Positions 17,283 through 30,151 are shown, counted from the first letter of the stretch. The stretch: 64,000 nucleotides of DNA from Unio delphinus (GCA_029339505.1 JAQISU010000193.1:2077501-2141500), one strand, 5' to 3'. Made by a program: numbers and translations. The notes: generated from the sequence alone by a model not told the origin.

Positions 17283-19315
17283 TGATAGTAATTTTTCGTC
17301 GGAGAAAGAGCTTGAATGACATTTTGATGCTAATAATAGTTACATTTAAATTTATTGAAGAAATGACCAGAATAATTACAAAACAGTTTTCAAGTAATAC
17401 AAAGTATAACTGAAATTAATGTTAAGTTCGTTAGATAGGGACATATTAATTTTATTACCCTGTCACAGAATTAGGCGAAAATTGAATTTATTTTTTCTTG
17501 AATTACAAACTAATTTCACCATTTTTTGGGTTTTGCCGTACATGCGTTACCTGGGGTGAATAAGTGTTTTTTTCAAGGTAAGCGACGTGTAACGATTTGC
17601 ATGTGACTGACTACGAATCACTTGAAGTCAGGAACATTAGAATCCCGGGGTGCACGGGAATTTTGCCGTGAATTCTGCTCACTTATTTGAGAATATATAA
17701 TGCAGAATAATTTTGATAATATTTCGAGTCCAGAAGTATCTTATCACAGGAGAGATAGCTCGTCATTCTTTCTCCAGCCAAAGGACTGATTTGTAGCTGA
17801 ACGTCTCTGATTTGTAGCGGAACGTCTCTGAATGTCTCTGAATTGTAGCTGAACGTCTCTGAATGTCTCTGAATTGTAGCTGAATGTGATTGATTGTGCC
17901 GTGATTATGCTGTTTAATTGTGCAATCAAACTGAGGTCGGACTATCTGTCCGTCTACATCTGTCGTGATGTGTAAATATCCTGAAATCTAGAAGTCTTAA
18001 TGTCCGAGTGTCGGAGCTGTCTAGAGGTGTAAACGTTCGGGGTAGCATCTAGATATTTGGGACTGATGGTTCTAGTAGATGCTGTATACTGTCTGTACGT
18101 ATAACTGTGGTGGATCCGGGAAGGGCAAGTGACCGATAAAAGTATTGAGTCAACCCTAGGTATTCGGAGAAGCTGGGCGGCGATTCAATAGTTGGTGAAT
18201 CGTACTGTTGTACAGGGTCGAGACACATGTGTGTGTTGCAATTGTAGTTACAATTGCATACATTGTTATATTTACACATAGTTAATTTGAATCACAGTAG
18301 TATTTCAAGGGATTACATGAATCTCAATAAAAGTTAGCAGCTTTATTAAATACATGTATATGTTTGTGCTAGTTGTCGCAATCCATACGTGCGATAGTAT
18401 AGTTTGATGTTTGTATTTGTAATCGCAATTTATACTTGCGTTAATATAACTTTTGTAAAGGTTCTTTGCATCTGTGTATAGTCCAAGAGATTCCTTGGAT
18501 CTGTATATTAATATTTAATTTTTTTTTGAATTGTGAATGGTTGTGGAATGTGATTGTGGGTTCATTGCATGAGTTATTGTGTTGATACATCATTATTTTT
18601 CATTAATAATTTATTTCATAAATTTACATTATCTTTCACATATTGTGTTTGTGTTGTTCATTTAATCCACCATCCACTCGGTAACAATTCTGTTACAGAC
18701 CCATCATGATGCAGTTGCAGTAGTAAATTTTATTTCAGCATTCTTCGATTATGATTCTATAAAAATAAATACATAATTGAGTGACTAAGGGTGTTCTCTG
18801 TATGTACGCTTGGGCGTTCTGGCTAACTCTGTATGCTGTGTTACAGGTGTGCATGTAATATAGCGATAATGTATCATCCTTGTTAACCAAGGGGTGTATA
18901 TCAATAAGGATTGAGTCAGAAGGAGTCTACATAGTGGTTGAAGCCTGCCAAGGAGTTTATAGCTGGTAAGCTGCTTTCAGATGAGCTCAATGCAATCAGC
19001 GATGTTCGAATTTAAATAATTTTTCAGGTTCAGGTTTTAAGAATTAACAATTCTCAGTTTGCAGGATATAAAAAAGAACGATTCTTCGTGTTTGTTTTGT
19101 TATTTATTTCAATTTTTCTTTTAATAAATCGTGAATTTTGAATAATATGGTTTAACCGTGGATATAGTGTATGAACTATTTCATGCATAGTGTTTCATAT
19201 CGTTTCCAGCCATGGTAACAGCACACTCGCCCCATGCACCTTACTCATTACACAATGATTCTCAAGGTGGTGTAGTTTAACCTGCCTGCTCTGGCAAATT
19301 TGGCGAGTCTTGCTG

Positions 19316-19317
<2 letters not shown>
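17283..19317. other. No gene seen; short minisatellite
   Basis: Host flank. At 17787-17885 a small minisatellite repeats a 31-bp unit built from CTGAACGTCTCTGAATGTCT. The rest shows no coding signal I can support. Confidence 0.5.
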
Positions 19318-19385
<68 letters not shown>

Positions 19386-19386
19386 T
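19318..19386. repeat. (AAT)n microsatellite
   Basis: Uninterrupted trinucleotide run of about 23 units. Confidence 0.97.
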
Positions 19387-19539
19387 AAAGTTACAGTTAT
19401 GCATATCGAAATATTATTAACATTATATTTCTATTTATTCCTATACTACTTTCATATAATGCTCATTAATGTTAATAACACATCAACACTATTAGTATTG
19501 ATTTCATTCTTGTAAACGTATTGACACTACTTCTGCTGA

Positions 19540-20548
19540 TCGTACAGCTACTGCTACTACCACCAATGTTACTATTGATGAAAACAAAGATTCATGCTGT
19601 TACTACTACGACCAAACTACTTCTTTACTACTAATATTATTACTATAACCACACTACTACTATTGCTACTACCTAGCACTATTGTTACTTTTGATGAAAA
19701 CATTGAATAATGCTGCTAATACTAGTGTCAGAAAACTACTTTTGTACTACTACTATTATTACTACGATCACACTACTACTACTAATATTATTATTACGAC
19801 CACACTAATACTACTACTGTTGTAACTACCTACCACCTTTGTTAATATTGATGAAAACATTGAATAATGATGCTACTACTTCTACCACACCCACACTACT
19901 ACTGTTGCACTACTGCTAATGTTGCTACTGCTAATACTACTACCATAACCACGACTGCTACTACTTCTTTTGTACTACTTCTAATGTTGCTACTACTACT
20001 ATTAATACCAATAATGTACTACAACTACTACGGTTGCATTACTACTGCTACTACTACTACTTCTACTACTGTTGTTCTACTACGGTTGCATTACTTCTAC
20101 TACTACTACTACTACTTCTACTACTACTTTTGTACTGCTACTAATGTTGCTACTACTACTACTAATACTAATGTTGTACTACAACTACTACGGTTGCATT
20201 ACTACTGCTACTACTACTACTTCTACTACTGTTGTTCTACTACGGTTGCATTACTTCTACTACTACTACTTCTACTATTACTTTTGTACTACTACTGATA
20301 CGGATGCATCACTACTACTAATTGTACTGTTATTGTTGTACTACTACTAAAACGGTTGCATTACTACTACTACTACTATTGATACTACTACTACTTTTAC
20401 TACTACGTTTGTACTACTACTAATACTAAGGTGCATTACTACTACTACTTTTATTGTTGTACTACTAATAATAATATGGTTGCATTACTACTACTACTAT
20501 TGATAAGTGTACTACTACTACAACTAATACTGCACCACCATCACTACT
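19540..20548. repeat. CTA/TAC-rich array with 160-bp higher-order period
   Basis: About 1 kb of degenerate ACT/TAC trinucleotides. It is punctuated by CGGTTGCATTACT and TGTTGTACT motifs, and one segment recurs at 20016 and 20176 (period 160 bp). Long open frames here are compositional artefacts of a stop-poor trinucleotide repeat. Confidence 0.9.
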
Positions 20549-20975
20549 AAGAATTTAGCATTAGGAAACAATACATTTATGTGTGATATAGATGATACTT
20601 GAATTACTTTAATATCTCTCTGTTCAGATATAATTTGCCATATTGCGTGTGCATATAGTGATCCCTAAAAACATGTCTATATATCTAATCAGCTATCCTT
20701 CCACTGAAACACTTGTTTGCAGACGTATACCTGCTTTTCTGCTCTACAAAATTAAGACGTCCAGACATAGCAAAAGTTAAATATATCCATACTTCTCCAA
20801 CGTGTTTCGCATATAGACTTGAAATAAGAACTACAATTTGAGATCTAAATTAAGTATCTAAATGCCATTATTCGTTGCGAATCTTGGATACGTTTCTTTT
20901 GGAACATATCATTTAAAGTATGGACACCTTGTCATAAGTATATGAAAGAAGACAGGAGTAATATAGCAAACTCGT

Positions 20976-21311
20976 TTATTGCAGAGCATAAGCTTCGATG
21001 TCATCCAAATGTAATGGAGTAAAATGAATAGAGTTCGGACTTCCTTTACATACACCTTTAGACGGTAATTTGAATATGTACTTACTTCGTATTGAAATAC
21101 ACGAATTATCGTTGCAAAGATCGTCTCCACAGCATACATCGCACACGTTAATTTGTCGTTTTCTTCCTACTATTTCACCAGTTTCTTGAAGATGCTGCAA
21201 ATCAACGCCAGTGGCGATGCCATAACTTTCGAGACCGATTATCGTATTTAATTGACATTGCTGAAATTCAGAGCATAGAGTAAAATAACTTTTTCTTGAT
21301 TCACATATTAA
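20976..21311 (-). CDS. Terminal exon of a Ly6/three-finger secreted protein (host)
   Basis: Host exon on minus. It begins after an acceptor (pyrimidine tract, then ATTCAG at 21312-21317) in phase 0 with LICESRKSYF. It carries the three-finger signature CDVCCGDDLCN (CCxxDxCN pattern) and ends at TAA 20976-20978, overlapping an AATAAA poly(A) signal. Residues between Cys fit fingers 2 and 3 of a Ly6/uPAR domain. There is no clear hydrophobic GPI tail, so it is probably secreted. The upstream exons should lie right of 21311 but I could not identify them. The phase matches the end of the exon at 43836-43933, suggesting paralogous genes. Confidence 0.65.
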   Translation of the reverse strand, partial: LICESRKSYFTLCSEFQQCQLNTIIGLESYGIATGVDLQHLQETGEIVGRKRQINVCDVCCGDDLCNDNSCISIRSKYIFKLPSKGVCKGSPNSIHFTPLHLDDIEAYALQ

Positions 21312-21734
21312 CTGAATCATGTTGGCATACGGAAAATAAAAACTGTTAAAATAGTTAACTACACATGGTGTTATGTAACTCCTTGCACATGAAAATATAT
21401 AATTGTTATTCATTAATACCAGTTGTAGGGATTATCATTTGTTGAAATTCCATTCGGGCATAGGGTATATTTATTTTAGTAATGACCATATTACCGCATA
21501 GGACATCTAATTAGTATGCGTTACAGTTACTAACAATTAAATAAATTTTTAAATGTGTTTACGAAAATCTTCATTAGGTTATATCGTGAGAGTCATTCTA
21601 CGATTTATCAAAATTGTTTTCTGTACGTTTTCAGCCTGTTGCTGGTACATAATTAGTGTAGTTTGATAAGTATCGCCATCCTTACTTCTCGTGTCCGTTT
21701 TGTGACATAAGTATGCAGAAGAATCTTATCTTGT

Positions 21735-21738
<4 letters not shown>

Positions 21739-21782
<44 letters not shown>
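21739..21782. repeat. (AT)n microsatellite
   Basis: Uninterrupted dinucleotide run. Confidence 0.97.
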
Positions 21783-21786
<4 letters not shown>

Positions 21787-23272
21787 TGAGCCGACAATAT
21801 CCGTTTGTTACGATTATTCGTAGGAAATATGAATTGCGCACTGACTGTATCATGCCAGAACTAATTGCATCGTGTCAATGCCACAAATGCTGCTAAGCAT
21901 CTTCACATTTATACATTTATATAATGTTTGTTTGGATTAATATAGGTCCATCATGCTTAAAGAATGAAAACACAAAATTATTTGATGTCCGAATTCGAAA
22001 CACTTGTGATTGTTTTCTTCTTCACATCAAAGTTTTGCACAAATACTTTAATTCGCGTTACTATGAGCGACACATTTGGATGCTTTGCAGGATTCATTTT
22101 CTGATTATATAATAGCTATTAAAATACGTATGAACTAGGTTATGTTAGCCAACTAGAATCATTAACTCAACTTTTAAAACGTATTTAAATTAAATTGATA
22201 GGTCGGTTTTTATGGCTCTCAACATTAATGTCTTATACATCAGTGTGATGTATAGCGATTAACAAATTCCTGCACTGAGCAATGTACATATATATATGTT
22301 TGAGTATGTGTGTGTGTGTGGGGGGGGGGGGTGTCTGATTCTAAAAATAAAAATATCTTTTCAAAATGGATTGGACAATAATTTCCGGATTTATTTCGCT
22401 TTTACATGTATAGATCTGTAAGTCATCATTAAAGATGAAAAACAAATGCAGAAACTGTTTGTTCCGATTGTAGCATATTTGCCACCGTTAATTTGTAACG
22501 CGTTGTTCCAAGTTAGTTTTTGATATTCAAAATAAATTGTATGCAATGAGTTTAATATAAGTTCATTGATATTCTCCAAGCAGACATGTGTAATATTACG
22601 AACAAAGGTCTACGTAACGAATCGGAATATAAATTATAAGAACAGAAAATGTTTCCAATTAGGACGAAGATATATGATCGATAGCATCATATGAAAGTGA
22701 TGACCTGCCTTAATTTACCTTCCTGAAATAGTGTATGATTCGTGACCGTCGGTTTGTGATATAATTCAATTTCTTTTTTTCAGAGTTTCAAGACCATTGT
22801 CTTCTAACTCGAATATAATCTGGGCGATGTTATTGCAATATATTTCTAGGTGGCCTTACGTTTTTGTATTTTGTTTTCAATATGCTTCGATATTTACACA
22901 TTTGATGTTATCCCAAACCCATATTATCCAGTATTATCTAATAGAATTGCACCATCTAGGAAGAGATGTAACTCACTAACTATGATCCGCAGTTATGATT
23001 ACAATCGTATACTCATGATAAATTGCCGATTGAAATTAGAGAGAAAGATCCAGTGATCCGTTTCAAGAGAGCTTAAAACACCTTTTGCGACTGCAAGGAC
23101 AAATTTAAAGATCTAATAATGCTTTCTAAATTTAATATTTTCAGTTTTTATATGATTTCAAATTTTATCGTGTTTAGTTTTGTTTTGATATTTGTAGTCA
23201 TATCATTATAAATGTTGTAAAGTGCATAAAACTTCCAAAGATTAGACGTTATAGAAAGTCTTCCTCCTCCTC
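21783..23272. other. No gene seen
   Basis: AT-rich host sequence with a GT/G run at 22310-22330. Short open frames lack any family pattern or splice context. Confidence 0.5.
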
Positions 23273-23288
23273 CTTATTATTATTATTA

Positions 23289-23358
<70 letters not shown>
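23273..23358. repeat. (TTA)n microsatellite
   Basis: Almost pure run with one interruption near 23290. Confidence 0.97.
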
Positions 23359-23359
<1 letters not shown>

Positions 23360-23754
23360 AATTAGTCAAGACATTCATTCAGAGACCACTAACGACTGCC
23401 AACGATTAAACCACGACACACAAAGCGTGTGCGTGGCAAGTTGTATTTGACGGCAGCATGATAAATAATTATCTGCACTGTTCTGTACTGAACCTACTAC
23501 GATGTATACAGGCCTGAACCTTTAAGTTATTTATTCTTATCTTTAGAATTGAGCTTAATAAAATAGATGTGTCAGAGTTAAAAGAGTGGTGTTATCAAAA
23601 GGTTCACTGAGATTGTTAGATGTACTCTTATTTAAGTAGAAATCGACCAGAACTCCTCCTCTTACAGGCTACAAAAAAGTAATATACCTGGTAGCCAACA
23701 CGTATTGACCGACACATTAGTGATATGTAATGTAATATTTAATTTACACATATG

Positions 23755-24030
23755 ATTTAATTATCCAAGGAACTGTAGATTCAAGTATTGTTTAACGAAT
23801 ACCATCAAGACTTGGATAAACACAGTAACTAAGATGGACTTATTTCTAAATGGGAATAGTAACATAAAGAATAGAAAATAGTTGAATTAATAGTATTTAA
23901 TTATCCAAATAACTGTATATGCAAATATTGTTTAACGAGTACCATAAAGATATGGATAAACACAGTGACTAACGTAGAATTATTTCTTAATAGGAATAAT
24001 GAAATAAAGTTAAGAAAATAGTTGAATTCG
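23755..24030. repeat. Diverged tandem duplication, period 140 bp
   Basis: Two units start at 23755 and 23895 with ATTTAATTATCCAA and share TGTTTAACGA and GGATAAACACAGT. Noncoding. Confidence 0.85.
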
Positions 24031-25226
24031 AAGTATTTTTTGTCTACAAACCTATTTATGTTTCATCGTTACTTAGGTAATATTTTGATATGATAGCTCT
24101 ATCTACACTTTGACACATCGAGCCGATATGCCGGTGCCTCTTCGCCACATTATCCAAACAAATTTATGTAGATCGAACTTGAACACTGGTCCTGCATGCT
24201 CAAAACATAAGGGAGTACATAACTTGAATGGACTGGAAAATATGCATCTTCCCATGTCCGTCCGTACTTATACAAATACCTTTCATATAAATATACCTGT
24301 ATTGGCTTACCTCTGTAACGTAATCATAATTTCAATGTTACACTGAAACGTTATCCGTTTAGGACAATTCTATCCTCAACTTTGGAACGATGTGCAATAC
24401 AATATCGTTAGGACAAACACAAATACTGGTGCTATACCATCGCTGCATTAATCAACTTTGCAGTATAGAAATATAATGGTTTGCGTGTATATACCATAAA
24501 TCAATGTATTTACGGCATAAGTCACTTTTATTGATAATCAACACTAACATAAAACAAATGGTTGTTCGGTTGAATTAAGGCAAATTTAAACTATATGTAA
24601 CTTGTATTATACACTGAAAATTACATTTGACTATACCGCTGTATCCAAAAACATTAGCTATCTGATAGTATTATGAATGAGTCAGTCACAATAAAAAGCA
24701 CATCATATTGTGTACCTTGTGAGTTAATGAATGATTGTGATCCATAAAACGTTTTGGAAAGTTAGAAAAGACTACATTTGTACAGCAATATGCTTCAAAG
24801 CGTGAAGTTAATACTGTCCTACATCAAATAAGTCTTTTAATCCAATCTGGATTTATCAAAGTTCAGGATCCACTAAGCTATTTGTGATAAGGATCTATTT
24901 GTTTTCAATGCAAATACAATACATATTAAAAATATTATTACATATATTGTTAGTCCCAGTACATCATTTTTGAAATATACTTTGTTTTAGGAATTTCTTA
25001 TACACCTTAAATATATTTTTCAGCGTATTTACAAATCTGTTTTCATTATCTCAGCCATTTGCAACAAGCGTCTACTAACATCCCAAACTGTTAAGCCGCT
25101 ATATAAAAAAAGTAGAAAATTACGAATTTTAATTTAGATACCATGTAATGATATATTTTGCACGAGATTATTTACACCCAACCTTCTACACCGATGCTCT
25201 CGATAAATCGAATGGTATTGATGTCA
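24031..25226. other. No gene seen
   Basis: Host sequence up to the target site of element 2; no supported features. Confidence 0.5.
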
Positions 25227-25231
25227 TGTCG

Positions 25232-25483
25232 AGCAGCAGAGGGGGCGAACAGACCAACCTTTTCATGGCGTCTATTCGGCAAACCAAGGCTTCCTCATAA
25301 ATGCTTAATAGAAGCGTCCATTTGGCAAAATAGCAGAATGGGGGGGGGGAACAGACCAACTTTCTATAGGCGTAGATTCGTGAAACCAAGGCTTCCTCGT
25401 AAATGCTTAATAGAAGCGTCCATTTGGCAAAATAGAATCGAAAAAAGGACGCCAATGTCGTTGTTGCTCACCCCCTCTGCTGC
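25232..25483. repeat. Left terminal inverted repeat, element 2
   Basis: Pairs with 41045-41303. The outer end is AGCAGCAGAGGGGGCGAAC and the inner end is TCACCCCCTCTGCTGC (25468-25483) in opposite orientation, giving the same fold-back design as element 1. It holds two subrepeats of about 110 bp, each with AAGCGTCCATTTGGCA. Confidence 0.9.
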
Positions 25484-25508
25484 AATGGGAAAACATTTTT
25501 TCAGGATT

Positions 25509-26174
25509 TCAACGGAATATTTGACCTAATCCGATTCGATATCTTGTTTTAGGATCTATTAGATTCATCGTTACAAATCCATGTGGAGTTAATTCAGCGT
25601 GACTAAAGAAATTTTTAAATTGATTAAAATCCATTTCACTGCACCAGGTTTGCCACATATTTCTTTGTGTATGAATGTTAACTCCGTTAAACATACATAA
25701 CAAACTGCAGTTATCTCTGATCATTTTAGGTATTTGCGTGTACCGTTGAGTGACATATATCACGTCAGTATTTTTATTTCTACCTCTGGAAAATATACTA
25801 GCTGGATTCTTTTGATTGTCAAACATCACATCATCATATACGACTAAATTGTTAATACTTCCATCGATATCATCAATACTCGGTGCCTCCTCGATATCGG
25901 TTACAAACTTAATAACACCCTCGCCGACAATCTTTGCGGTTCTTTCGTTGTAATCTTTTAATACCCGTTAACATCGTTGATCATCTACGGTCGGGGATAC
26001 TAATTACAACTTGTCTCATTTCATCCATCTTATTATCATATCAATTAACAACTGTGTTTTACCTCTCCCTGAACTTACAATGATAATCATTCGAATAGAG
26101 TTTGGTAACATGACGTGATGTTTTACGGGTTCTGGTTCTAGTGTTGATGAATAATCAATTACATTCATATCCAT
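25509..26174 (-). pseudogene. Genome-packaging ATPase, element 2
   Basis: Same gene as at 2625. Walker A is degenerate (VSSGRGKT). Three in-frame nonsense codons (TGA, TAA, TAA) lie at about 25965-26020, where element 1 has Trp, Tyr and Tyr codons. The C-terminal 100 residues (YVTQRYTQIPKMIRDN onward) are open and show the complete family tail missing from element 1's open frame. ATG 26174 is chosen because it is 16 bp from the divergent gene start. Confidence 0.83.
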
Positions 26175-26190
26175 ATAACATAAATATATT
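26175..26190. promoter_or_regulatory. Minimal divergent promoter, ATPase and PLA2 genes
   Basis: Only 16 bp of A/T-only-like sequence (ATAACATAAATATATT) separate the two start codons. Lost by deletion in element 1. Confidence 0.45.
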
Positions 26191-26684
26191 ATGGATCTAT
26201 ATTGTGTGAAGTGTAAGAAGCGTACTGGCACAGATGACTTGACGACGATTACAACTAAAAATAACCGATCAGCAGTTTCTGGTAGGTGTCTACAATGTAG
26301 TACAAATAAATGTAGATTTTTAAAACAAAAGCCGGAGGTGATATTGCAGCTAAGTTAGTAAAGCTCCCAGGAACACCATGGGTAAAGTATCCAGAAGAAA
26401 AACACCTTCCATGGTATAGTTATTGTGGACTCGGGACCAGACTCGATATCAGACTCGATGATCAAAACCATCCCCGACCGGGTGAAGCCCCAATAAACGC
26501 TATTGATAAGGCGTGTCATGCTCATGATGTTGCTTATAAAAGCAGCAGTCTGCAATGCAGACACCACGCAGATGTGAAATTGATTCACGCGTTGAATTCT
26601 ATCACTGATAAATCCTTCAAATTGGCTTCATGGTTGATAAAATCAGCAATGAAAGGTAAATTGATTTTAGATGTGGGTAATTAA
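26191..26684 (+). pseudogene. Zinc-ribbon (DUF5679-like) plus PLA2-like virion protein, element 2
   Basis: The N-terminal 45 residues form a CxxC...CxxC ribbon (YCVKCKKRT, then GRCLQCSTNK) typical of the small domain found at the start of Polinton PLA2 proteins. After one frameshift near 26335 comes an LPGTPW motif. Next is a PLA2 calcium loop, SYCGLGT (the canonical form is YCGxG), and the catalytic helix CHAHDVAY. The C-terminus LIHALN and SAMKGK is shared with element 1. In related viruses PLA2 acts on endosomal membranes during entry. Apart from the frameshift the domain is well kept. Confidence 0.78.
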
Positions 26685-26691
26685 TAACAAC

Positions 26692-27633
26692 ATGGAATAT
26701 ATTTATTTTTTTCCAAAAGGATACTGGAGGGGTAAAGCAGCAATCGGTAAACTCGCTAGCGCCGCGAAGGTGAAATATACTACAGCAGCGTATTGGTTAT
26801 CTAAACAGGCGATATGGCAGATTTATTTATCTCCGCCTAAACAAACTAACTACTCCCATTTTGATGTGACCGTTACTAACGAAGTTCATCAGGCTGATAT
26901 ATTATTTCTGCCGCATGATAATGTTTACAAATACGCTCTAACTGTAGTTGATGTTGCGAGTCGATACAAACTAGCAGAGCTTTAAAAACAAAATCATCAA
27001 CTGAAGCTGCTTCTGCATTTGAAAGAAATTATTGAAGGGGTCCTCTGCGCTGGCCAAATATATTACAAGTCGATCCTGGCAAGGAATTTCAGGGCGCGGT
27101 TCTATCAGCAATGAAGAATCATAATGTCACCATAAGACGAGAACATACTGCACTACATCGCGATCAAGCAATTGTTAAACGATTTAATCGGACGCTTGCT
27201 GAGTGGTATTTGGATACCAATACGCGATGGAATTCATTCAGGATAAATGATCTCGTGAATGGGTCGAGATTACTAGCTGCGATTACCGCGCGCTAAATAA
27301 TGAGATTACTCGAAAAATTAGTATGAAACCTAACAACGATATTTAAAAAAGGACATACCTGTCAAACCGCAAAATGATTTTTCAAAACAACCAATACTTG
27401 GCAATGTCACTGTTAGGTATTTATATGAACCAGGAGAGCTCGAAGGTGGCACAAAAAGAGCTTCTGATCCTATTTGGAGTGTCACCGTGCATACAATATC
27501 TACTATAACACGATCTACGGGTAGACCAGCAATCTATAGACTGAATTCAAATGCCCCTCAGCGTGGGTTTACTCGTGAACCACTACAAGTGATGCCCGAG
27601 GATACTCAATTACCGCCGCGTGGTCTTAACTAG
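26692..27633 (+). pseudogene. Retroviral-type integrase, element 2
   Basis: Same protein as at 3527. D in QADILFL, the second Asp region (about 27075) and E-region ALHRDQAIV are recognisable, but the catalytic Glu is changed (VKRFNRT). Frame breaks occur near 26985, 27030 and 27230-27350. The C-terminal YEPGELEGG region is present. Its stop (27631-27633) overlaps the HNH stop of the opposite strand. Confidence 0.87.
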
Positions 27634-27853
27634 CGCCTCTTCGTCTGTTGCACTCAAGACAGGTCAGCATTACATTATCTCTAGTATGACCAACGCTGCT
27701 ATTTTTTCTGTCTACGGTAAATTGGCGAGGATCTTTATCCGACCAACACCAACTCATTATACAATTGCAACTCGCGCAGTGATTATTCTGTTGTTGTTTT
27801 AGTGTAATTATTAATTCAGCATCAATATCAAATTCTCTATTATTGTTTTTATC
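27626..27853 (-). pseudogene. HNH domain of the polymerase-helicase gene, element 2
   Basis: CASCNC, QFTVDRKN, GHTRDNVML and CLECNRR are all present. It follows the helicase tail in the frame of the KLSG peptide, separated only by TAG 27854-27856, where element 1 has a Gln codon. No ATG precedes it. This is the best evidence that HNH was the third domain of one protein. Confidence 0.72.
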
Positions 27854-29821
27854 CTACTGTTTATAACCAGACAGCTTTTTGTTCTGAATATATCATCGTT
27901 GACAATATCACTTATTGTAGTGTCATTATTATCTAGAACAACTCTTCGAAGCTGATTTATTCTTCGTACTCTAGATACTGCAAGATAAACTAAATTCGAC
28001 CACTCGATGTGATTATCTATAATCCAAACAACCGTGTCTGATATAGTCAATCCCTGCGATGAATGTATCGTCGATGCGTAACCTAGCGTCCTTGGGGAAT
28101 TATCAGCACGCAATGCATCTTCGACAACGTTGATATCAACCAGTACAATATCATTTAGCATGAGAATTTGCTTTTCACGGTGCCCAGGAATATCAACTTC
28201 GATATTTTGTTTTCGTGTATCCTTAGGTCTATAACAAAGCGGCACTGGAACTGTTGCAAATTTTTCTTTATACAATTCAAATAACTTCATCTGAAGTGTC
28301 TCTGACTATCTTTCTGCTTGCTACTATCAAATCGTTTGGTCTCCACGCTTCAAAAATCTTTTAATGGGGTTTCCGAAATTATTCCACGCGCTATTTCACA
28401 TTGGATTCTATCCGGTTGTGATCTGATTAGTTTCTTGAACTCGCGTAATTGTTCATCAAGTGCTCTATGATCGGTATTAATTTCTTCATAATAGTCTACA
28501 AAATTCTTTAGCCAATCATGTGGGGACAAACCGTAATTGGATGTGGCTGGCCATGATCGCCGTACATTATCACCGCTGTACTTTTCAGTAACATCCACTC
28601 GAGAAACTTTTGTAATACATCTAACGACACCGTGCATATTTCATCCCAAATGATAACTTCAGGAATATATTTCTCGCCCATTCGATCAGGAGTCCATTCG
28701 TCACCTTTCCATCGAAAGAAGCTGTGATAAGTGCAAGCATTAATTCCTCGTTGTTTCATCTCTCTGGCAAATATATGGGTCGGTGTTAGCACAATCATGT
28801 TTAATGCGTTTCTACGAAATAATTCAATGGCACGAGTCGTCTTTCCTGACCCGCCATAGCCGTTTAAGTAAACGGTTTTATATCTACATATTGGATCAGA
28901 TATCGAAGGTGCATTAGATAGTTCTGATATCTGATTATTTTTCAAGAAATTGTCGTATATCGTAATATCGGCTGATTCGGAGTAATCATGCAGCATTTCT
29001 ATTTTAATTTTTCATGATCCCCAACTATCGTCTGAATTAGTGAATTCCGCCACTGCTTCGCTGTGTTTCGCGTTTATATAAAATGAATCAGTGGCAACTC
29101 TAACTGCAGTGTCAGGAAATCTATTTATCATCGAAAATAAATTGATGGAAGCATAAGCCAGCATAGATGCCCTCAAATGTGTATACTGCAGAATGTATCC
29201 ATCGTAAGTAACAATTGTACCCAATTTGGTTCCATCGCACAAGAAAGCGTCTTTATGATTGACATATATGCCTTTAGATGTTACATCTGCGATTATTAAA
29301 TCGTACTCAACGCTATCTATAATCAACCGTGAAGAATATCTTGTATAGTCGTATTTTCCACCCTGAGTGAATTTACCAATTATTCTTCTACCGAGTTCTT
29401 TTGCTTGTCAATTTTCAATTTCAAATAGCTGTTTGGACCATGTCAAGATATCTTCTTCGTCAAGATCGGGAAACTGTTTTCGTTGTTCGCGTATTATATC
29501 ATCTAAATCAGGTTGTGGTAACCAGACTGAGTCTGAGCTCGATATGATATAATCGCTTCACTGACAATCAACGATTTTAGTATACCGCAATCAATCATAT
29601 ATCGTAATAGCACTATTGGCATCCAGTGTTTTTCAGAAATATGTCTACCAATCCAGACATAACAACACGGATGAAGTCCTGTAGCCAGTTCAAATGATAC
29701 CACACGAGCGAATCCGGTTAAATCAAACTCAGGCAGTGCTCCATTAATAACAACGCGGGAAATTTCATGTTTGGGATGTCAAAATCGTTTAAAGTACTTA
29801 GCACACCGTACCCGAGAAAAC
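27854..29821 (-). pseudogene. PolB palm plus SF1 helicase, element 2
   Basis: The palm motif C is kept (RVATDSFYI), followed by Walker A GYGGSGKTT, Walker B IIWDEI, motif V IHSSQGLT and motif VI LAVSRVRR. Frames change near 28996-29012, 28510-28640, 28290-28350 and 27890, and motif III is damaged (GDHGQPHP). The segment 29702-29503 is open across the point where element 1 has its stop codon, showing that polymerase and helicase were one frame. Confidence 0.85.
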
Positions 29822-30134
29822 CGTACCGGTGTCCTAGTGGTTAAAGCGTCCGCCGCGGAAGCAGGAGGTCGTGAGTTCGATCCCCGACCGAGTCATACCA
29901 AAGACATAAAAAAAATGGTACTAACAGCTGCCTCGCTTGACGTTCAGCATTAAGAGGTTAGTGTTATGACTGGTCGGCCTGGTGTCAGAATAATGTGACT
30001 GGGTGGGACATCATGCTACATGTCTGCGGCATGATGCCCCAGTGGTAGACATCACTATAAACTCTCCTCACTGCAGACATCGTAGCGATATGACTGAAAA
30101 AATGTTAAAGCTACGTTAAAAATCCTGTTATCAA
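29822..30134 (+). mobile_element. tRNA-derived SINE inserted in the polymerase gene
   Basis: Full-length SINE with A-box TGTCCTAGTGG (29830-29840) and B-box GAGTTCGATCC (29873-29883). Its body resembles the conserved central domain of molluscan SINEs (GACTGG, then TGACTGGGTGGGACATCATG). It is flanked by a perfect 17-bp target duplication, ACCGTACCCGAGAAAAC (29805-29821 and 30135-30151). It sits just downstream of polymerase motif A. Confidence 0.93.
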
Positions 30135-30151
30135 ACCGTACCCGAGAAAAC

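Noticed and set aside
19867..20350. Two overlapping open frames rich in Leu/Tyr/Thr
   Set aside because: Low-complexity translation of the CTA-rich trinucleotide array.
25158..25529. Open frames over the left end of element 2 on both strands
   Set aside because: They are produced by the subrepeats in the TIR and cross the insertion boundary.
29825..29900. Possible functional tRNA gene
   Set aside because: A- and B-boxes are present but there is no cloverleaf with a proper anticodon arm and acceptor closure, and the flanking body and target duplication show a SINE.
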